From Hermatobates lingyangjiaoensis (lineage: Eukaryota > Arthropoda > Insecta > Hemiptera > Hermatobatidae): a stretch of 64,000 nucleotides of DNA. Of the stretch, positions 43,917 to 55,857 are shown in pieces (within the stretch, counting starts at the first letter, position 1; every line of letters starts with the position of its first letter). The stretch is taken from the NCBI GenBank assembly GCA_026182355.1, contig JAPFBL010000323.1, positions 186,001-250,000 on the forward strand. Direction: 5' to 3'. The notes under the pieces are model-generated. The model was not told the origin of the DNA. It was given only the letters and a program-made list of their open reading frames with translations, and did no database searches. Position numbers and translations under genes: made by a program.

Positions 43917-46900
43917 AATTAAATTCATTGGCATATCAGTTTTTTTTTTCATTGATGACGCACTGATCATGATTTACCTCTTGATGAGTCTAGTGTTGTG
44001 TTCATTGGCATATCAGTTTTTTTTTTTTTTCATTGATGACGCACTGATCATGATTTGCCTTTTGATGAGTCTAGTGTAGTGTTCATTGGCATATCAGTTT
44101 TTTTTTTCATTGATGACGCACTGATCATGATTTGCCTTTTGATGAGTCTAGTGTAGTGTTCATTGGCATATCAGTTTTTTTTTTCCATTGATGACGCACT
44201 GATCATGATTTGCCTTTTGATGAGTCTAGTGTAGTGTTCATTGGCATATCAGTTTTTTTTTTTTTTCATTGATGACGCACTGATCATGATTTGCCTTTTG
44301 ATGAGTCTAGTGTAGTGTTCATTGGCATATCAGTTTTTTTTTTCATTGATGACGCACTGATCATGATTTGCCTCTTGATGAGTCTAGTGTAGTGTTCATT
44401 GGCATATCAGTTTTTTTTTTTCATTGATGACGCACTGATCATGATTTGCCTTTTGATGAGTCTAGTGTAGTGTTCATTGGCATATCAGTTTTTTTTTTCA
44501 TTGATGACGCACTGATCATGATTTGCCTCTTGATGAGTCTAGTGTAGTGTTCATTGGCATATCAGTTTTTTTTTTCATTGATGACGCACTGATAATGATT
44601 TGCCTCTTGATGAGTCTAGGGTAGTGTTCATTGATATATCAGTTTTTTTTTCATTGATGGCGCACTGATCATGATTTGCCTCTTGATGAGTCTAGTGTAG
44701 TGTTCATTGGCATATCAGTTTTTTTTTTTATTGATGACGCACTGATCATGGTTTACCTCTTGATGAGTCTAGTGTAGTGTTCATTGGCATATCAGTTTTT
44801 TTTTTCATTGATGACGCACTGATCATGATTTGCCTCTTGATGAGTCTAGTGTAGTGTTCATTGGCATATCAGTTTTTTTTTTATTGATGACGCACTGATC
44901 ATGGTTTACCTCTTGATGAGTCTAGTGTAGTGTTCATTGGCATATCAGTTTTTTTTTTCATTGATGACGCACTGATCATGATTTGCCTCTTGATGAGTCT
45001 AGTGTAGTGTTCATTGGCATATCAGTTTTTTTTTTCATTGATGACGCACTGATCATGGTTTACCTCTTGATGAGTCTAGTGTAGTGTTCATTGGCATATC
45101 AGTTTTTTTTTTCATTGATGACGCACTGATCATGATTTGCCTCTTGATGAGTCTAGTGTAGTGTTCATTGGCATATCAGTTTTTTTTTTATTGATGACGC
45201 ACTGATCATGGTTTACCTCTTGATGAGTCTAGTGTAGTGTTCATTGATATATCAGTTTTTTTTTCATTGATGGCGCACTGATCATGATTTGCCTCTTGAT
45301 GAGTCTAGTGTAGTGTTCATTGGCATATCAGTTTTTTTTTTATTGATGACGCACTGATCATGGTTTACCTCTTGATGAGTCTAGTGTAGTGTTCATTGGC
45401 ACATCAGTTTTTTTTTTCGTTGGTGACGCACTGATCATGATTTGCCTCTTGATGAGTCTAGTGTTGTGTTCATTGGCATATCAGTTTTTTTTTTCATTGA
45501 TGACGCACTGATCATGGTTTACCTCTTGATGAGTCTAGTGTAGTGTTCATTGGCATATCAGTTTTTTTTTTCATTGATGACGCACTGATCATGATTTGCC
45601 TCTTGATGAGTCTAGTGTAGTGTTCATTGGCATATCAGTTTTTTTTTTCATTGATGACGCACTGATCATGGTTTACCTCTTGATGAGTCTAGTGTAGTGT
45701 TCATTGGCATATCAGTTTTTTTTTTCATTGATGACGCACTGATCATGATTTGCCTCTTGATGAGTCTAGTGTAGTGTTCATTGGCATATCAGTTTTTTTT
45801 TATTGATGACGCACTGATCATGGTTTACCTCTTGATGAGTCTAGTGTAGTGTTCATTGATATATCAGTTTTTTTTTTCGTTGGTGACGCACTGATCATGA
45901 TTTGCCTTTTGATGAGTCTAGTGTAGTGTTCATTGATATATCAGTTTTTTTTTCATTGATGGCGCACTGATCATGATTTGCCTCTTGATGAGTCTAGTGT
46001 AGTGTTCATTGGCATATCAGTTTTTTTTTTTATTGATGACGCACTGATCATGGTTTACCTCTTGATGAGTCTAGTGTAGTGTTCATTGGCACATCAGTTT
46101 TTTTTTTCGTTGGTGACGCACTGATCATGATTTGCCTCTTGATGAGTCTAGTGTTGTGTTCATTGGCATATCAGTTTTTTTTTTCATTGATGACACACTG
46201 ATCATGATTTGCCTCTTGATGAGTCTAGTGTAGTGTTCATTGGCATATCAGTTTTTTTTTTATTGATGACGCACTGATCATGGTTTACCTCTTGATGAGT
46301 CTAGTGTAGTGTTCATTGGCATATCAGTTTTTTTTTTCATTGATGACGCACTGATCATGATTTGCCTTTTGATGAGTCTAGTGTAGTGTTCATTGGCATA
46401 TCAGTTTTTTTTTTTTTCATTGATGACGCACTGATCATGGTTTACCTCTTGATGAGTCTAGTGTAGTGTTCATTGGCATATCAGTTTTTTTTTTCATTGA
46501 TGACGCACTGATCATGATTTGCCTTTTGATGAGTCTAGTGTAGTGTTCATTGGCATATCAGTTTTTTTTTTTCATTGATGACGCACTGATCATGGTTTAC
46601 CTCTTGATGAGTCTAGTGTAGTGTTCATTGGCATATCAGTTTTTTTTTTATTGATGACGCACTGATCATGGTTTACCTCTTGATGAGTCTAGTGTAGTGT
46701 TCATTGGCATATCAGTTTTTTTTTTCGTTGGTGACGCACTGATCATGATTTGCCTCTTGATGAGTCTAGTGTAGTGTTCATTGGCATATCAGTTTTTTTT
46801 TTCATTGATGACGCACTGATCATGATTTGCCTTTTGATGAGTCTAGTGTAGTGTTCATTGGCATATCAGTTTTTTTTTTTCATTGATGACGCACTGATCA

Positions 46901-47625
46901 TGGTTTACCTCTTGATGAGTCTAGTGTAGTGTTCATTGGCATATCAGTTTTTTTTTTATTGATGACGCACTGATCATGGTTTACCTCTTGATGAGTCTAG
47001 TGTAGTGTTCATTGGCATATCAGTTTTTTTTTTCGTTGGTGACGCACTGATCATGATTTGCCTCTTGATGAGTCTAGTGTAGTGTTCATTGGCATATCAG
47101 TTTTTTTTTTTATTGATGACGCACTGATCATGATTTGCCTTTTGATGAGTCTAGTGTAGTGTTCATTGGCATATCAGTTTTTTTTTTCATTGATGACACA
47201 CTGATCATGATTTGCCTCTTGATGAGTCTAGTGTAGTGTTCATTGGCACATCAGTTTTTTTTTTCGTTGGTGACGCACTGATCATGATTTGCCTCTTGAT
47301 GAGTCTAGTGTTGTGTTCATTGGCATATCAGTTTTTTTTTTTTCATTGATGACACACTGATCATGATTTGCCTCTTGATGAGTCTAGTGTAGTGTTCATT
47401 GGCATATCAGTTTTTTTTTTATTGATGACGCACTGATCATGGTTTACCTCTTGATGAGTCTAGTGTAGTGTTCATTGGCATATCAGTTTTTTTTTTCGTT
47501 GGTGACGCACTGATCATGATTTGCCTCTTGATGAGTCTAGTGTAGTGTTCATTGGCATATCAGTTTTTTTTCCATTGATGTCGCACTGATGATGATTTGC
47601 CTTTTGATGAGTCCTGTGTTGTGTT
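43917..47625 (+). repeat. About 77-bp tandem array, roughly 48 copies
   Basis: The unit holds ATTGGCATATCAG, a T run of 8-14, CATTGATGACGCACTGATCA, then TGATTTGCCTCTTGATGAG and TCTAGTGTAGTGTTC. Length varies with the T run. Two sub-types alternate (ATTTGCCT and GTTTACCT), and minor types (GATATATCAG; CGTTGGTGACG) recur in blocks. Non-coding. Confidence 0.95.
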
Positions 47626-47639
47626 GTGTAAATTGGCAA

Positions 47640-48233
47640 GAAATTTAACTGTGCCTGTATTAACGAAGGTTTGCTACCAAATTACTCTAATGTATTTATA
47701 TATAAATTTATGACATCTGAAAACCTGTTTGCTATAACAGTTTTGATAAAGGTTGGTCCAATAGATTTGTGTTTTTTATTGATAATGGTTTTGATAGCAC
47801 TTTGTTGATAGCGTATTTTATTAACCACATCGTTTATCTGGGCCAGAATTACCGCAATAAGTAATGAAATACTGTTCAAAAAATCAAGAGGACCGTAAAA
47901 AATATAAATATACATTTAACTTAAACAGTGTGATACATTATTAAAGAATAATGTATGTATGTAAATAAACATCATATATGTACTTTTCTTAACAACTACA
48001 TATTTCTAAATAGAGATGCTGTTTAAAAGGGAAAAGAAAAACAAATTAAGAGGAACGATTTCAAGAAGTTTGTTAATTTTTAATTTTGCCATTTCAATAC
48101 AATCCATATGGAGACAGTCTCAGCTTTGGGATTCTACTGCTTTGAAACATCTGCTGCCTTGTTTACCATAGATTACGCCGTGACAGTATCTCATCTAGTG
48201 TGATTGGTGGTCAGGTTGACCTACAATGCTTTA
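47640..48233. other. AT-rich stretch after the array
   Basis: Begins with ACGAAGGTTTGCTACCAAAT, similar to PLE-adjacent sequence at 16430 (reverse) and 56610. Nothing else recognised. Confidence 0.4.
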
Positions 48234-48475
48234 CAGTTTTAGGACTACCCTAGTGTTCTTTTAAACTCGGTCGTACCCCTACGAAGAGGGCAATGCCCGC
48301 TACCCCGGGACCAGGGCTTGCTATTAGTAGTTAATCGAAACCCATGAGGGCTTCATTGTGAGGAGTGTTGTTAGTACCTCAAAAGAAACGATTCATAGAT
48401 TACAAATCTCTCGTTGGCTTAAAGCCACCTGGTCTGTGTTAGTTATGAGAGCCTCTAAGGTCTCTCGTTGCCTAT
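48234..48475 (+). repeat. GC-rich dispersed repeat R, plus copy
   Basis: Matches the first 250 bp of 11260-11990, including CAAATCTCTCGTTGGCTTAA and AGCCACCTGG. Confidence 0.72.
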
Positions 48476-48789
48476 TATTTTAATTTCATTAAAATCAAAA
48501 TTATGGCTTTCATTAATACTATGTGCTGCTAAATGCACATTTTCTTTTTGCTTATGGTATAAATGTGCTGGTAAGTCGTTTCCTTCAAAAAACGACTGTT
48601 TTCTCCATAATAGACTTTGTTACAGTCTGCACTTTATTGCATATATATTCTTACTCGTAATTCCGTTGGCTAACTGCCACCTGTACTGAACCTAAATCAC
48701 ATCAAGTGTGAATCTGTTAGAACTTTTCCTCATTGGATTACAACTGATTGGCAACCTTCAAAGAGAAGAAGACCATGTGCAAGGTCACA

Positions 48790-48985
48790 AGAAAGTGGCC
48801 AGGGTAGTCCAGTGGCTTGCGTGCTCGTTTTAGAACTAGTAGGTGTTCTGAGTTCGATTTTCACTCTTAATTTTTTTTTTTTTTTCAAATAGGAAGTGGA
48901 AAACAATGTGATCACGTTGTCCCTTGTCCTTTACGGTGTCAAGTACCGTTAAGGATCCCTACCGAAGAAAACATTTATGACTCCT
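48790..48985 (+). repeat. Diverged tRNA-SINE, plus strand
   Basis: The head GGCCAGGGTAGTCCAGTGGC with a B box-like GAGTTCGATTTTC, then a poly-T run and the ACCGTTAAGGATCCCTACC body block. Confidence 0.6.
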
Positions 48986-48999
48986 AATAAGGTGCGCTT

Positions 49000-49105
49000 G
49001 GTGTCCCCATCTCAACTCTCCTGATAACGGTTCAACCGAAAATTAGAGACAGTAACTGTGTTTGATCCTTTGTTCTGTGTCTGTGATTTACCGTGAAACG
49101 TTTGT

Positions 49106-49180
<75 letters not shown>

Positions 49181-49265
49181 CGAGAGAAAGAGAGAGAGAG
49201 AGAGAGCGAGAGAAAGAGAGAGAGAGCGAGAAAGAGAGAGAGAGAGACTGAGAGTGAGAGTGAGG
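49000..49265 (+). repeat. Family B terminus followed by (TA)n and (GA)n
   Basis: Plus-strand B copy (49000-49108) with core CTGATAACGGTTCAACCGAA (A8 instead of G). Then about 13 TA units and about 130 bp of GA-rich simple repeat to 49265. Confidence 0.75.
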
Positions 49266-49747
49266 GGTTTTTTATCTTAGGCATGTGTTTCCTTTCTGTG
49301 AATTTATTAAACGATCATATAAAATTCAAAACTGGGACTAAGATCTTTCAATCAAAATAACTATCAACTTTAACAAAAGAACCTGTGTTGACCTTTATAT
49401 GCACCAAGCCATTTTCAGGCCATATCGTTTTTAAATCAAGTCAGGTTGTCTTTTTACGATTTGCCCTTTAGACGTCGCATGTACACATGACAAAAGAACC
49501 ACGTGTAACTGTCAACCGGGTTGGTATCGTTTGCCTTGCGTCTTCTTTACAGAACTGTTATCCACTACCTGAATAAGCTGACTATCTGACCTGACAGTCT
49601 GACTATCAGACTATACAAAAGCTGACTTTGTCTCTAGTAGTCTAATAGGAAGGACTCTTGTGTATTTGGCTTCATCACAGTTGTTTTTGTTTATACTTAT
49701 GATTGTGTTTGTTGCTGTTGAAACTATTTCAGTCCTTACTGTTGCAG

Positions 49748-49804
49748 GATCTGCGGGATGCCTGTCCACACTACTTCACGATGGCATCATGACACCGGCT
49801 GATG
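49748..49804 (+). CDS. Mitoferrin, internal exon B (57 bp)
   Basis: This short exon encodes SAGCLSTLLHDGIMTPAD, the start of the second carrier repeat. Mitoferrins normally read roughly ATLLHD.(A/V)MNPAE here. The acceptor is TGTTGCAG ending at 49747 and the donor is GTAACT at 49805. It joins the previous exon in phase 1 (G|GA, glycine) and the next exon in phase 1 (G|TG, valine), which restores PADVVKQR, the second Px[DE]xx[KR] signature. The residue before the proline of the signature is Thr, where most mitoferrins I know of have Asn. The exon is separated from exon A by a 27,962-bp intron full of mobile DNA, so it is easy for gene finders to miss. Confidence 0.93.
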
Positions 49805-50354
49805 GTAACTATTACAAAGTCCTAACCTATATTGTTTCTTACAAAACCATATTGGCAAATATGCATTGATTCTATAGCAGAGTTCTCAAATCTGTCTTCT
49901 GGATTCATCTATCCACCTTTTTTACATTCAACCATCACTGCTTGAACCAGAAGAACAAATGAGTTTTGGGTTTTTAATCAACATGCCATCCAAGATTTGA
50001 TTGACTATAGGTGTTTTTGTTTTGTAAATGTATTATATTGCAGTATTTGTTGTGTTGGTGTTGAACCTCAGAATAGTGTAATAAGCAGAAATGGACTGAG
50101 TAGCAGTTGTGGGGTAATGCCTGGGGTACAGGAGCCTCGAGAGGGGGTGCGCCTCTACGATCAATAGGCGGTGTTCACGACGAATTGATTGAGATATTAC
50201 TGCGAAAACATTTCAGCTCAGCAAGGCCGTCGTCCACTTATCATCAAGTCAATGAAACTCAATATCAAGTATTGCTCCGACTTTTACTTTAATTATTTTA
50301 TTGAGCATAAACAGTGAGTTTGTTAAAATATGTTTCCTCTAATTCTGTATATTT

Positions 50355-50566
50355 ATCTTTAAAAGTATATCTACCCTATTTATTCACTTTCCACCGTCCG
50401 TCTTAAACGCATGTACCTCTTCTTCTTTCCTTCTAGTCTAGAAGTCGTCTAGTCGTCTTTCCTGACGACGATCTTCATTTCGAAATATTGATCCTAGTGT
50501 TTTCGTCCTGTATGTGTTGTTTTTTTTCAGTTATTTATTTGTCCGGTTTGGACTGTTTCTTTATTT

Positions 50567-50568
<2 letters not shown>
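50355..50568 (+). mobile_element. PLE terminus, family K
   Basis: Single plus copy ending in a TTTGTCCGGTTTGGACTGTT-type end before (TA)n. Confidence 0.65.
50449..50498 (+). ncRNA. Hammerhead-like motif, family K
   Basis: CUGACGAC (C3 at 50462), short stem II GA/UC with a long loop, GAA, palindrome AUAU, U. Stem I is 2 bp near the core plus a distal CUAG/CUAG helix. Confidence 0.6.

Positions 50569-50612
<44 letters not shown>
50569..50612. repeat. (TA)n microsatellite
   Basis: About 22 TA units between family K and family A termini. Confidence 0.9.
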
Positions 50613-50613
<1 letters not shown>

Positions 50614-50819
50614 CAAGTTTACATAATAAACGCATGGAATAACAATCATCGTCCAAACTACAATAAGAAATGAGAAAAAAGACTAATATCATTTAACTTT
50701 AACTAATGTTCTTCGTCAGAGTCAAATCTCAACTGAGATTTCAGAGTCAGTTGATTTTGACTTTGGAGTAGTCTACTTGTTATGCTTGAAATATCCTAGT
50801 CCATTTCTTATTGTGATTT

Positions 50820-50884
<65 letters not shown>

Positions 50885-50950
50885 CAAACCACAATGAGAA
50901 ATGGGAAAAATGTTTTCCCATTTCTTATTGTGGTTTGATCATTGATTGTT
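50613..50950. mobile_element. Two family A foldbacks around a long (TA)n
   Basis: Degenerate pair 50613-50820, TA tract of about 30 units at 50821-50881, then a second, core-less pair 50881-50945 made only of the TGATCAAACCACAAT outer ends. Confidence 0.75.
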
Positions 50951-51149
50951 ATGTGGCTTTCACATATGTACAATATGAAATTATATAGCAGAACTAAGAT
51001 TTCTCAGGCGTTGCCATGTTAGATTCCCAAATACTCGTAGAGTCAAACTCTGGTAACAGCTATTCGTGCATGAGAATTTACTTTAGGGTTTAAGAAAGCA
51101 AAACGTAGATGATGTTTTGTTATATTTCTGTGATATTTCAATATCTGGT

Positions 51150-51770
51150 ACTGATTATACTTACGTTTTATATATTATTTGTGTGATATTGGTATAGCTA
51201 ATTATACGATTTGTGTATGATTTCTGTGATATCGATATGGTTAATTATATGATTGGTGTGATATTGGTATAGTTAATCATACGATATGTATATTATTTAT
51301 GTGATATGTGATCAGATAGATATACAATTTGTATATGATTTGTATGATATCGGTACAGCTAATTATACTATTTGCATATGATTTGTATGATATCGTTATA
51401 GCTAATTATATGATTTGTGTGATATCTGATCAGATTGATATACAAATTGTATATGATTTTTATGAATCGGTATAGCTAATTATACGTTTAGTTTATGATT
51501 TTGTGGATTGGGATTCGATATATATACCATTTGCATATGATTTGCATGATGTCGATATAGCTAATTATGCGATTTGCATATAATTTATGTAATATCGGTA
51601 TAGCTAATTATACGATTTGCATATGATTTGTATGATATCGGTATAGCTTATCATACGATTTGTATATGATTTGTGTGATATATAATTATACGATAATTAT
51701 TGTTACAGTTTAATCATCTGTTATAATAGTATGATAATTATTGTTTTATATTTTGGATAGCTAACCACAC
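51150..51770 (+). repeat. Degenerate AT-rich tandem repeat before exon C
   Basis: Blocks TATAGCTAATTATACGATTT and GTATATGATTTGTGTGATAT recur every 32-46 bp, about 15 times, up to the exon C polypyrimidine tract. Confidence 0.8.
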
Positions 51771-51782
51771 GATTTGTTTCAG

Positions 51783-52087
51783 TGGTGAAGCAGAGGTTGC
51801 AAATGTACAATTCCCCCTACAGAACGATGCGAGAGTGTGTGAGAAAGGTCTACAGAGCGGAAGGCATGTCTGCGTTCTACCGGTCCTACAGCACCCAGCT
51901 AGCGATGAACGTTCCCTTTCAAAGTCTCCACTTTGTTGTTTACGAGGCCTGCCAGACTTGGACGAACCCTTCGCGAGAGTATAATCCTGTTGCTCACATG
52001 GTGTCGGGGGCTTTGGCAGGAGGCTTGGCGGCAGCCTGTACCACTCCCTTGGACGTCTGCAAGACTCTTCTCAATACACAGTCAGAG
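51783..52087 (+). CDS. Mitoferrin, internal exon C
   Basis: This 305-bp exon encodes [15 protein letters not shown], then [17 protein letters not shown] with SLHFVVYE, and finally the third carrier signature [14 protein letters not shown]. All of these blocks are typical of mitoferrins: the MQMYNSPY matrix loop, FYRSYxTQLxMNxPFQ in helix 4, and [12 protein letters not shown] closing helix 5. The acceptor TTTGTTTCAG ends at 51782 and the donor GTAGCC starts at 52088, phase 0. The 600 bp before the acceptor is a degenerate AT-rich tandem repeat. Thirty bases after the donor comes the left end of a probable 3.5-kb hAT insertion. The reading frame continues past the donor for 15 codons, which explains a slightly longer open frame than the real exon. 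Confidence 0.96.
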
Positions 52088-52102
52088 GTAGCCATCCCTC
52101 GT

Positions 52103-52430
52103 GCATACTGCTTACAGCAGGGGTGTGGGTAGGCAAATCGAGGACATACACTCGACCCTCGAATTTCCTTACTAATAGAGACCCAAACAGGTCCCGAAAC
52201 AAAAAAGTCTCGTAACACTGGTAAGTGATAGTCTAACGGTGGGTAGGGTAGGCTAACTGTTTGCATACGCATACTGCTTACAGTGGGTGGGCAAATCGAG
52301 GAAATACACTCGACCCTCGAATTTCCTTACTAATAGAGACCCAAACAGGTCCCGAAACAAAAAAAGTCGGGTAACACTGGTAAGTGATAGTCTAATGGTG
52401 GGTAGGGTAGGCCAACTGGTTGACGGCATG
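52103..52430 (+). repeat. Tandem duplication of about 160 bp after exon C
   Basis: GCATACTGCTTACAG plus the following block with CACTCGACCCTCGAATTTCC and ACCCAAACAGGTCCCGAAAC occurs twice (52103 and 52267). The 15 bp left of the hAT end are included in the duplication. A related diverged block with CCCTCGTTTGTTCCGACTAA follows at 52454. Confidence 0.75.
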
Positions 52431-53109
52431 CCAAAACGTACCACATACAGACAACCCTCGTTTGTTCCGACTAATACACACTGGACCATGTCCGGACATT
52501 GAAAAGTACGTATATTGAAAATTGAGTACTGTACAGTAGTACACTGTACATTAAGCAGCATATAGTGTCTCGCAGACAAACTCCTAGCCTACAATATTAC
52601 TACAAAGAGCGTTGGTGGCATAATGCAAAATTTAAACACCATACAAATTGTTTGCTTAATAAATGCAAAATAATGGCACGGATTCTTCCAGAATTACTTG
52701 TAAACACAGGCAAGGCGTGTGGAAAACTGGCGAGAAAATCACACCCACGCGTGGTCTGTCGTGAGAACAACCGATCGTTTGAATTTATCATTTATCGGAC
52801 AGACATCGGACAATCGTCCGGACAATTGAAAGTCCAGGGAAGAGAAGTCCGAAGAAGAGGAGGTCGACTGTACATAACTTCACTAAAACTTTCTAGAAGG
52901 ACTAGGGTACATCAATTTCATTTACTTTACTACCTTACACATTTAATTTCAAGAAACACTATTATTAATATATAATAGTTTATGTTTATTATATATTAAC
53001 TAGTAATAATAATATTGTTTATGTATAGTAAAGCTATTGCTTGATTAAGATAACGAAATTGCATTAGCCTAGGCTACTCGGTTTTTTTTTAATTATTATT
53101 TGAGGGTGA

Positions 53110-53790
53110 CTATAGCACTGCGTCTTAAAAAAAAACTATTGTACTTCCCCTCTACAATGATTGCCCATTCAGGATCCCTACGTTTCGGGAGAAAGTAACT
53201 TCCTTTCTCCTTCTTCGAGCCGGTCTTCTTCGGGTCCCCTTAGGTGCACTTGTTGGAGGTTGGCTTTCGCTAGTTAGCGCTTTTGGACCCTCTCCGCTTC
53301 CGGAGGATGGTCTCCCTACTTCTTTCTCCTTAGTATCATACAGGGGAAAATCCTTATATCTGTATCGGTGGTATTTTGTACGCTCCGGTAGAGCACCGCA
53401 TACCAGAGTAAGGCTATTTACTCAAGGGGGTCGCCTGGTACCCTTGAGGCTCCATTCATAATACAGTGACCTGTATTATCCTTCGGCACGGATCGCATAA
53501 TATCTTAGATTGGGGCTGGGATAAAAGGAGGGGATTTGGGGATTAGGAAGGATGTGACACGAAGGTGGTCAAGCCCAGCCCCTGATCACCTTCTCCTCCT
53601 CTTTCGTTTGTCCCTTCGTATAACAGGTTAACAGGGTAGCCTCGTGAAGGCCGAAAGTCGGAGTTGAGTGTTAGAGGCTATTGGAGGCGCTTAATCACTC
53701 CATTACTACCCCTACTCGGTTTCACTTTGCCTTCATTGTGAATAGCCAATACCCGGATGATAATTTATGCTATTCGGGAGAAAAAAAATA
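53110..53790. repeat. Unidentified GC-rich segment
   Basis: GC-rich island from ATTGCCCATTCAGGATCCC to CTATTCGGGAG followed by eight A. No long frame, no match to repeat R. It could be a SINE or LINE end, given the A tail. Confidence 0.5.
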
Positions 53791-54197
53791 CGGAAACTCG
53801 AGGTTCGAGTGCTTTATAAATTGCAATGTTTAATCATGTGCCCAACACCCTGAATATCTCCAGATGGCTATCAAGTAGAATGCTTCTATGTTTCACAGTT
53901 TTAAACATATAATTGAAATCTATTACTTGTTCTGTAGTTATTTTCTTCTATTTCACCAATGGAAACAAAACTTTTTGACTCGCGTGTCACTTTGACTTCA
54001 AAGATTTATCAAGGGGGCTGCAGAGAAAAGCCTATCTCAACCCATAAGCACGATCTTTATTTTTTGTATTCTATCTTCGTTTTGAATAAAAGTAAAAAAA
54101 TAAAAATTGCAAGAATGATTTCATTTTAAATTATTCTTGCAATGCTTTAAATATATACGAATCATTACAACCAATTAAAGCTTCTGTTCTTCATCAT

Positions 54198-54425
54198 TGG
54201 CATTGATATTTTGGTATTGATATTTTAGTATTGATATTTTGGTACTGATATTTTAGTATTGATATTTTGGTTTTTTTTTTTGGTATTGTTATTTTGGTAT
54301 TGATATTTTGGTATTGATATTTTGGTATGATATTTTGGTATTGATATTTTTGTATTGATATTTATTTTAGTATTGATATTTTGGTATTGATATTTTAGTA
54401 CTGATATTTTGGTATTGGTATTTTG
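54198..54425 (+). repeat. 14-bp minisatellite
   Basis: About 16 copies of TATTGATATTTTGG with G/A variation at the last positions. Confidence 0.9.
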
Positions 54426-55857
54426 ATTTTATTCCACTCAATTTTCATTAATGGTGTTAGTATGAACGCGAGTTTTGTTTCTTTCAGTAATTCATTTTCA
54501 GTTGTTCGAAAATGACTTGATGTATACAATATTCTTTCTTATAAAAACAAATTAAAAAGAAGGTTACAAAAAGATAGATAAAGGAACAACTCACTTCTAT
54601 ATTTTGACTATCGTTGTTTTATGCGTTTAATACACGTTTTATGCGTGTAATACTATTTTTAAAACAGCAATATTACCAAATTAAAAATAAATATATTTTT
54701 TAAATTTTTCAAAACTATTTTTTTTTCAAATGGTTTTTTGAAAGTTTATTATATTAGTTTTACGTAGCCAGTTAATTTATGAATTACACGATTTTGTTTT
54801 TGAAAAATCTCTGGGGTTCCTAATTAGATGAAAGTCTGTGACTAATAACAGTAGTCTAAAATTAGATCCTTGTTTGTAATTCCATGAGAATAAATATTTT
54901 GAGGGCTTTCTAGAATTTTGAAGGTTAATGGATTAATGGCCAGCTAGGGGAGGGGGGGGGGGGGAATGTTAGTTTTGCCCGGGCGGCAAAAATAGTTACT
55001 ATACAACTGAAATTGTTTTAAAAGTATGCCATAAGTGAGGTTGAATGTTGCGAGGTTCAGCATCTACGAGGTAATACGAGGGCGGTTTTTAGTATTGATT
55101 TTTAGGAACACTTTGGAATATAAGTCCTTCCCTGAAAATAAGTCCTAGTTAAAATAATATGAATATATAATTATTTTAAAAAATGCTGTTGAATTTAGTA
55201 GGTATCTCTAGCTGCCCTAATATTTAATAGAATTTGGTTCCAAGGAAATTCTTGTTTACCTCTATAGTTCGTTTCAAGGAATGCACTACTTATTATAAAG
55301 TTGAATTTATCTTCAAAATACAATATATTGCAACAGTTTACATAGAGTGACGGGGCAGTTACAACATTTGTGCATTTCAGTTTTGTAAATCTGATTATCA
55401 CCTAGTACTTATTGTACTTGAAGCCCCCCCCCCCCCCCAATATAAGTCCTAATACGTATTTTGGACCTAAAAAGAAACAAGACAGTGTCTTATTTTTGGA
55501 AAAAGGCGGTATTGCTACGGTTGCTATGGCACTTTGGCCAGATGTGACCCGTGGACCGTAGTTTACCCACCTCTGACTTACAGTATATTTATTTCCTTAA
55601 CAATCTACAGTAGAATTGTATTTACATCTCCCATTGCAATCATTTTATATTTCTGATTATCTTTTAAAAGCCAATATAACAAAGGTTATTTCAAGTGAAT
55701 CACCTCACTGAATCCTGATTTTGAATACTAAACTAATTATGTTTACAATAATGGTATACGGCTTTGTATGATTATTTTTATTGCTTATAACCTTTTCAAT
55801 GTTTAATAAAATCATTCATAGTTATGTTAAATTTATATCTTATTGTACTATGTTTAG

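Larger units (their letters stand above)
21786..49747 (+). other. Mitoferrin intron A/B, about 28 kb
   Basis: GT...AG intron separating exons A and B. I found no second gene inside it on either strand. Its content is PLE fragments and termini, SINEs, hAT and pogo-like MITEs and three tandem arrays, listed separately. The remaining unique-looking DNA is plain AT-rich sequence. Confidence 0.85.
49805..51782 (+). other. Mitoferrin intron B/C
   Basis: 1,978-bp GT...AG intron. It carries family K and A PLE termini, two long TA tracts and an AT-rich degenerate tandem repeat. Confidence 0.9.
52118..55575. mobile_element. Probable composite hAT element in mitoferrin intron C/D
   Basis: The left end CAGGGGTGTGGGTA and right end GTTTACCCACCTCTG are imperfectly inverted. 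The flanks are GCTTACAG (52110-52117) and ACTTACAG (55576-55583), 7 of 8 identical. The right interior (GTGACCCGTGGACCGTAG) resembles the 'counts of ... wholly lost' type of common hAT MITE end. The interior is a nest of unrelated repeats, so only the ends and duplication support the call. Confidence 0.5.

Noticed and set aside
43917..47625. TTGATGAGTCTAGTG in every unit of the 77-bp array resembles a hammerhead core
   Set aside because: No GAA box, stem II or stem I strand in hammerhead order follows, so the likeness is only local.
49012..49284. Serine/leucine-rich minus frame
   Set aside because: It is the translation of the GA/CT simple repeat.
52565..52975. 136-codon plus-strand frame
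   Set aside because: No motif recognised. It lies in the repeat nest after exon C and overlaps pogo-like end sequences.
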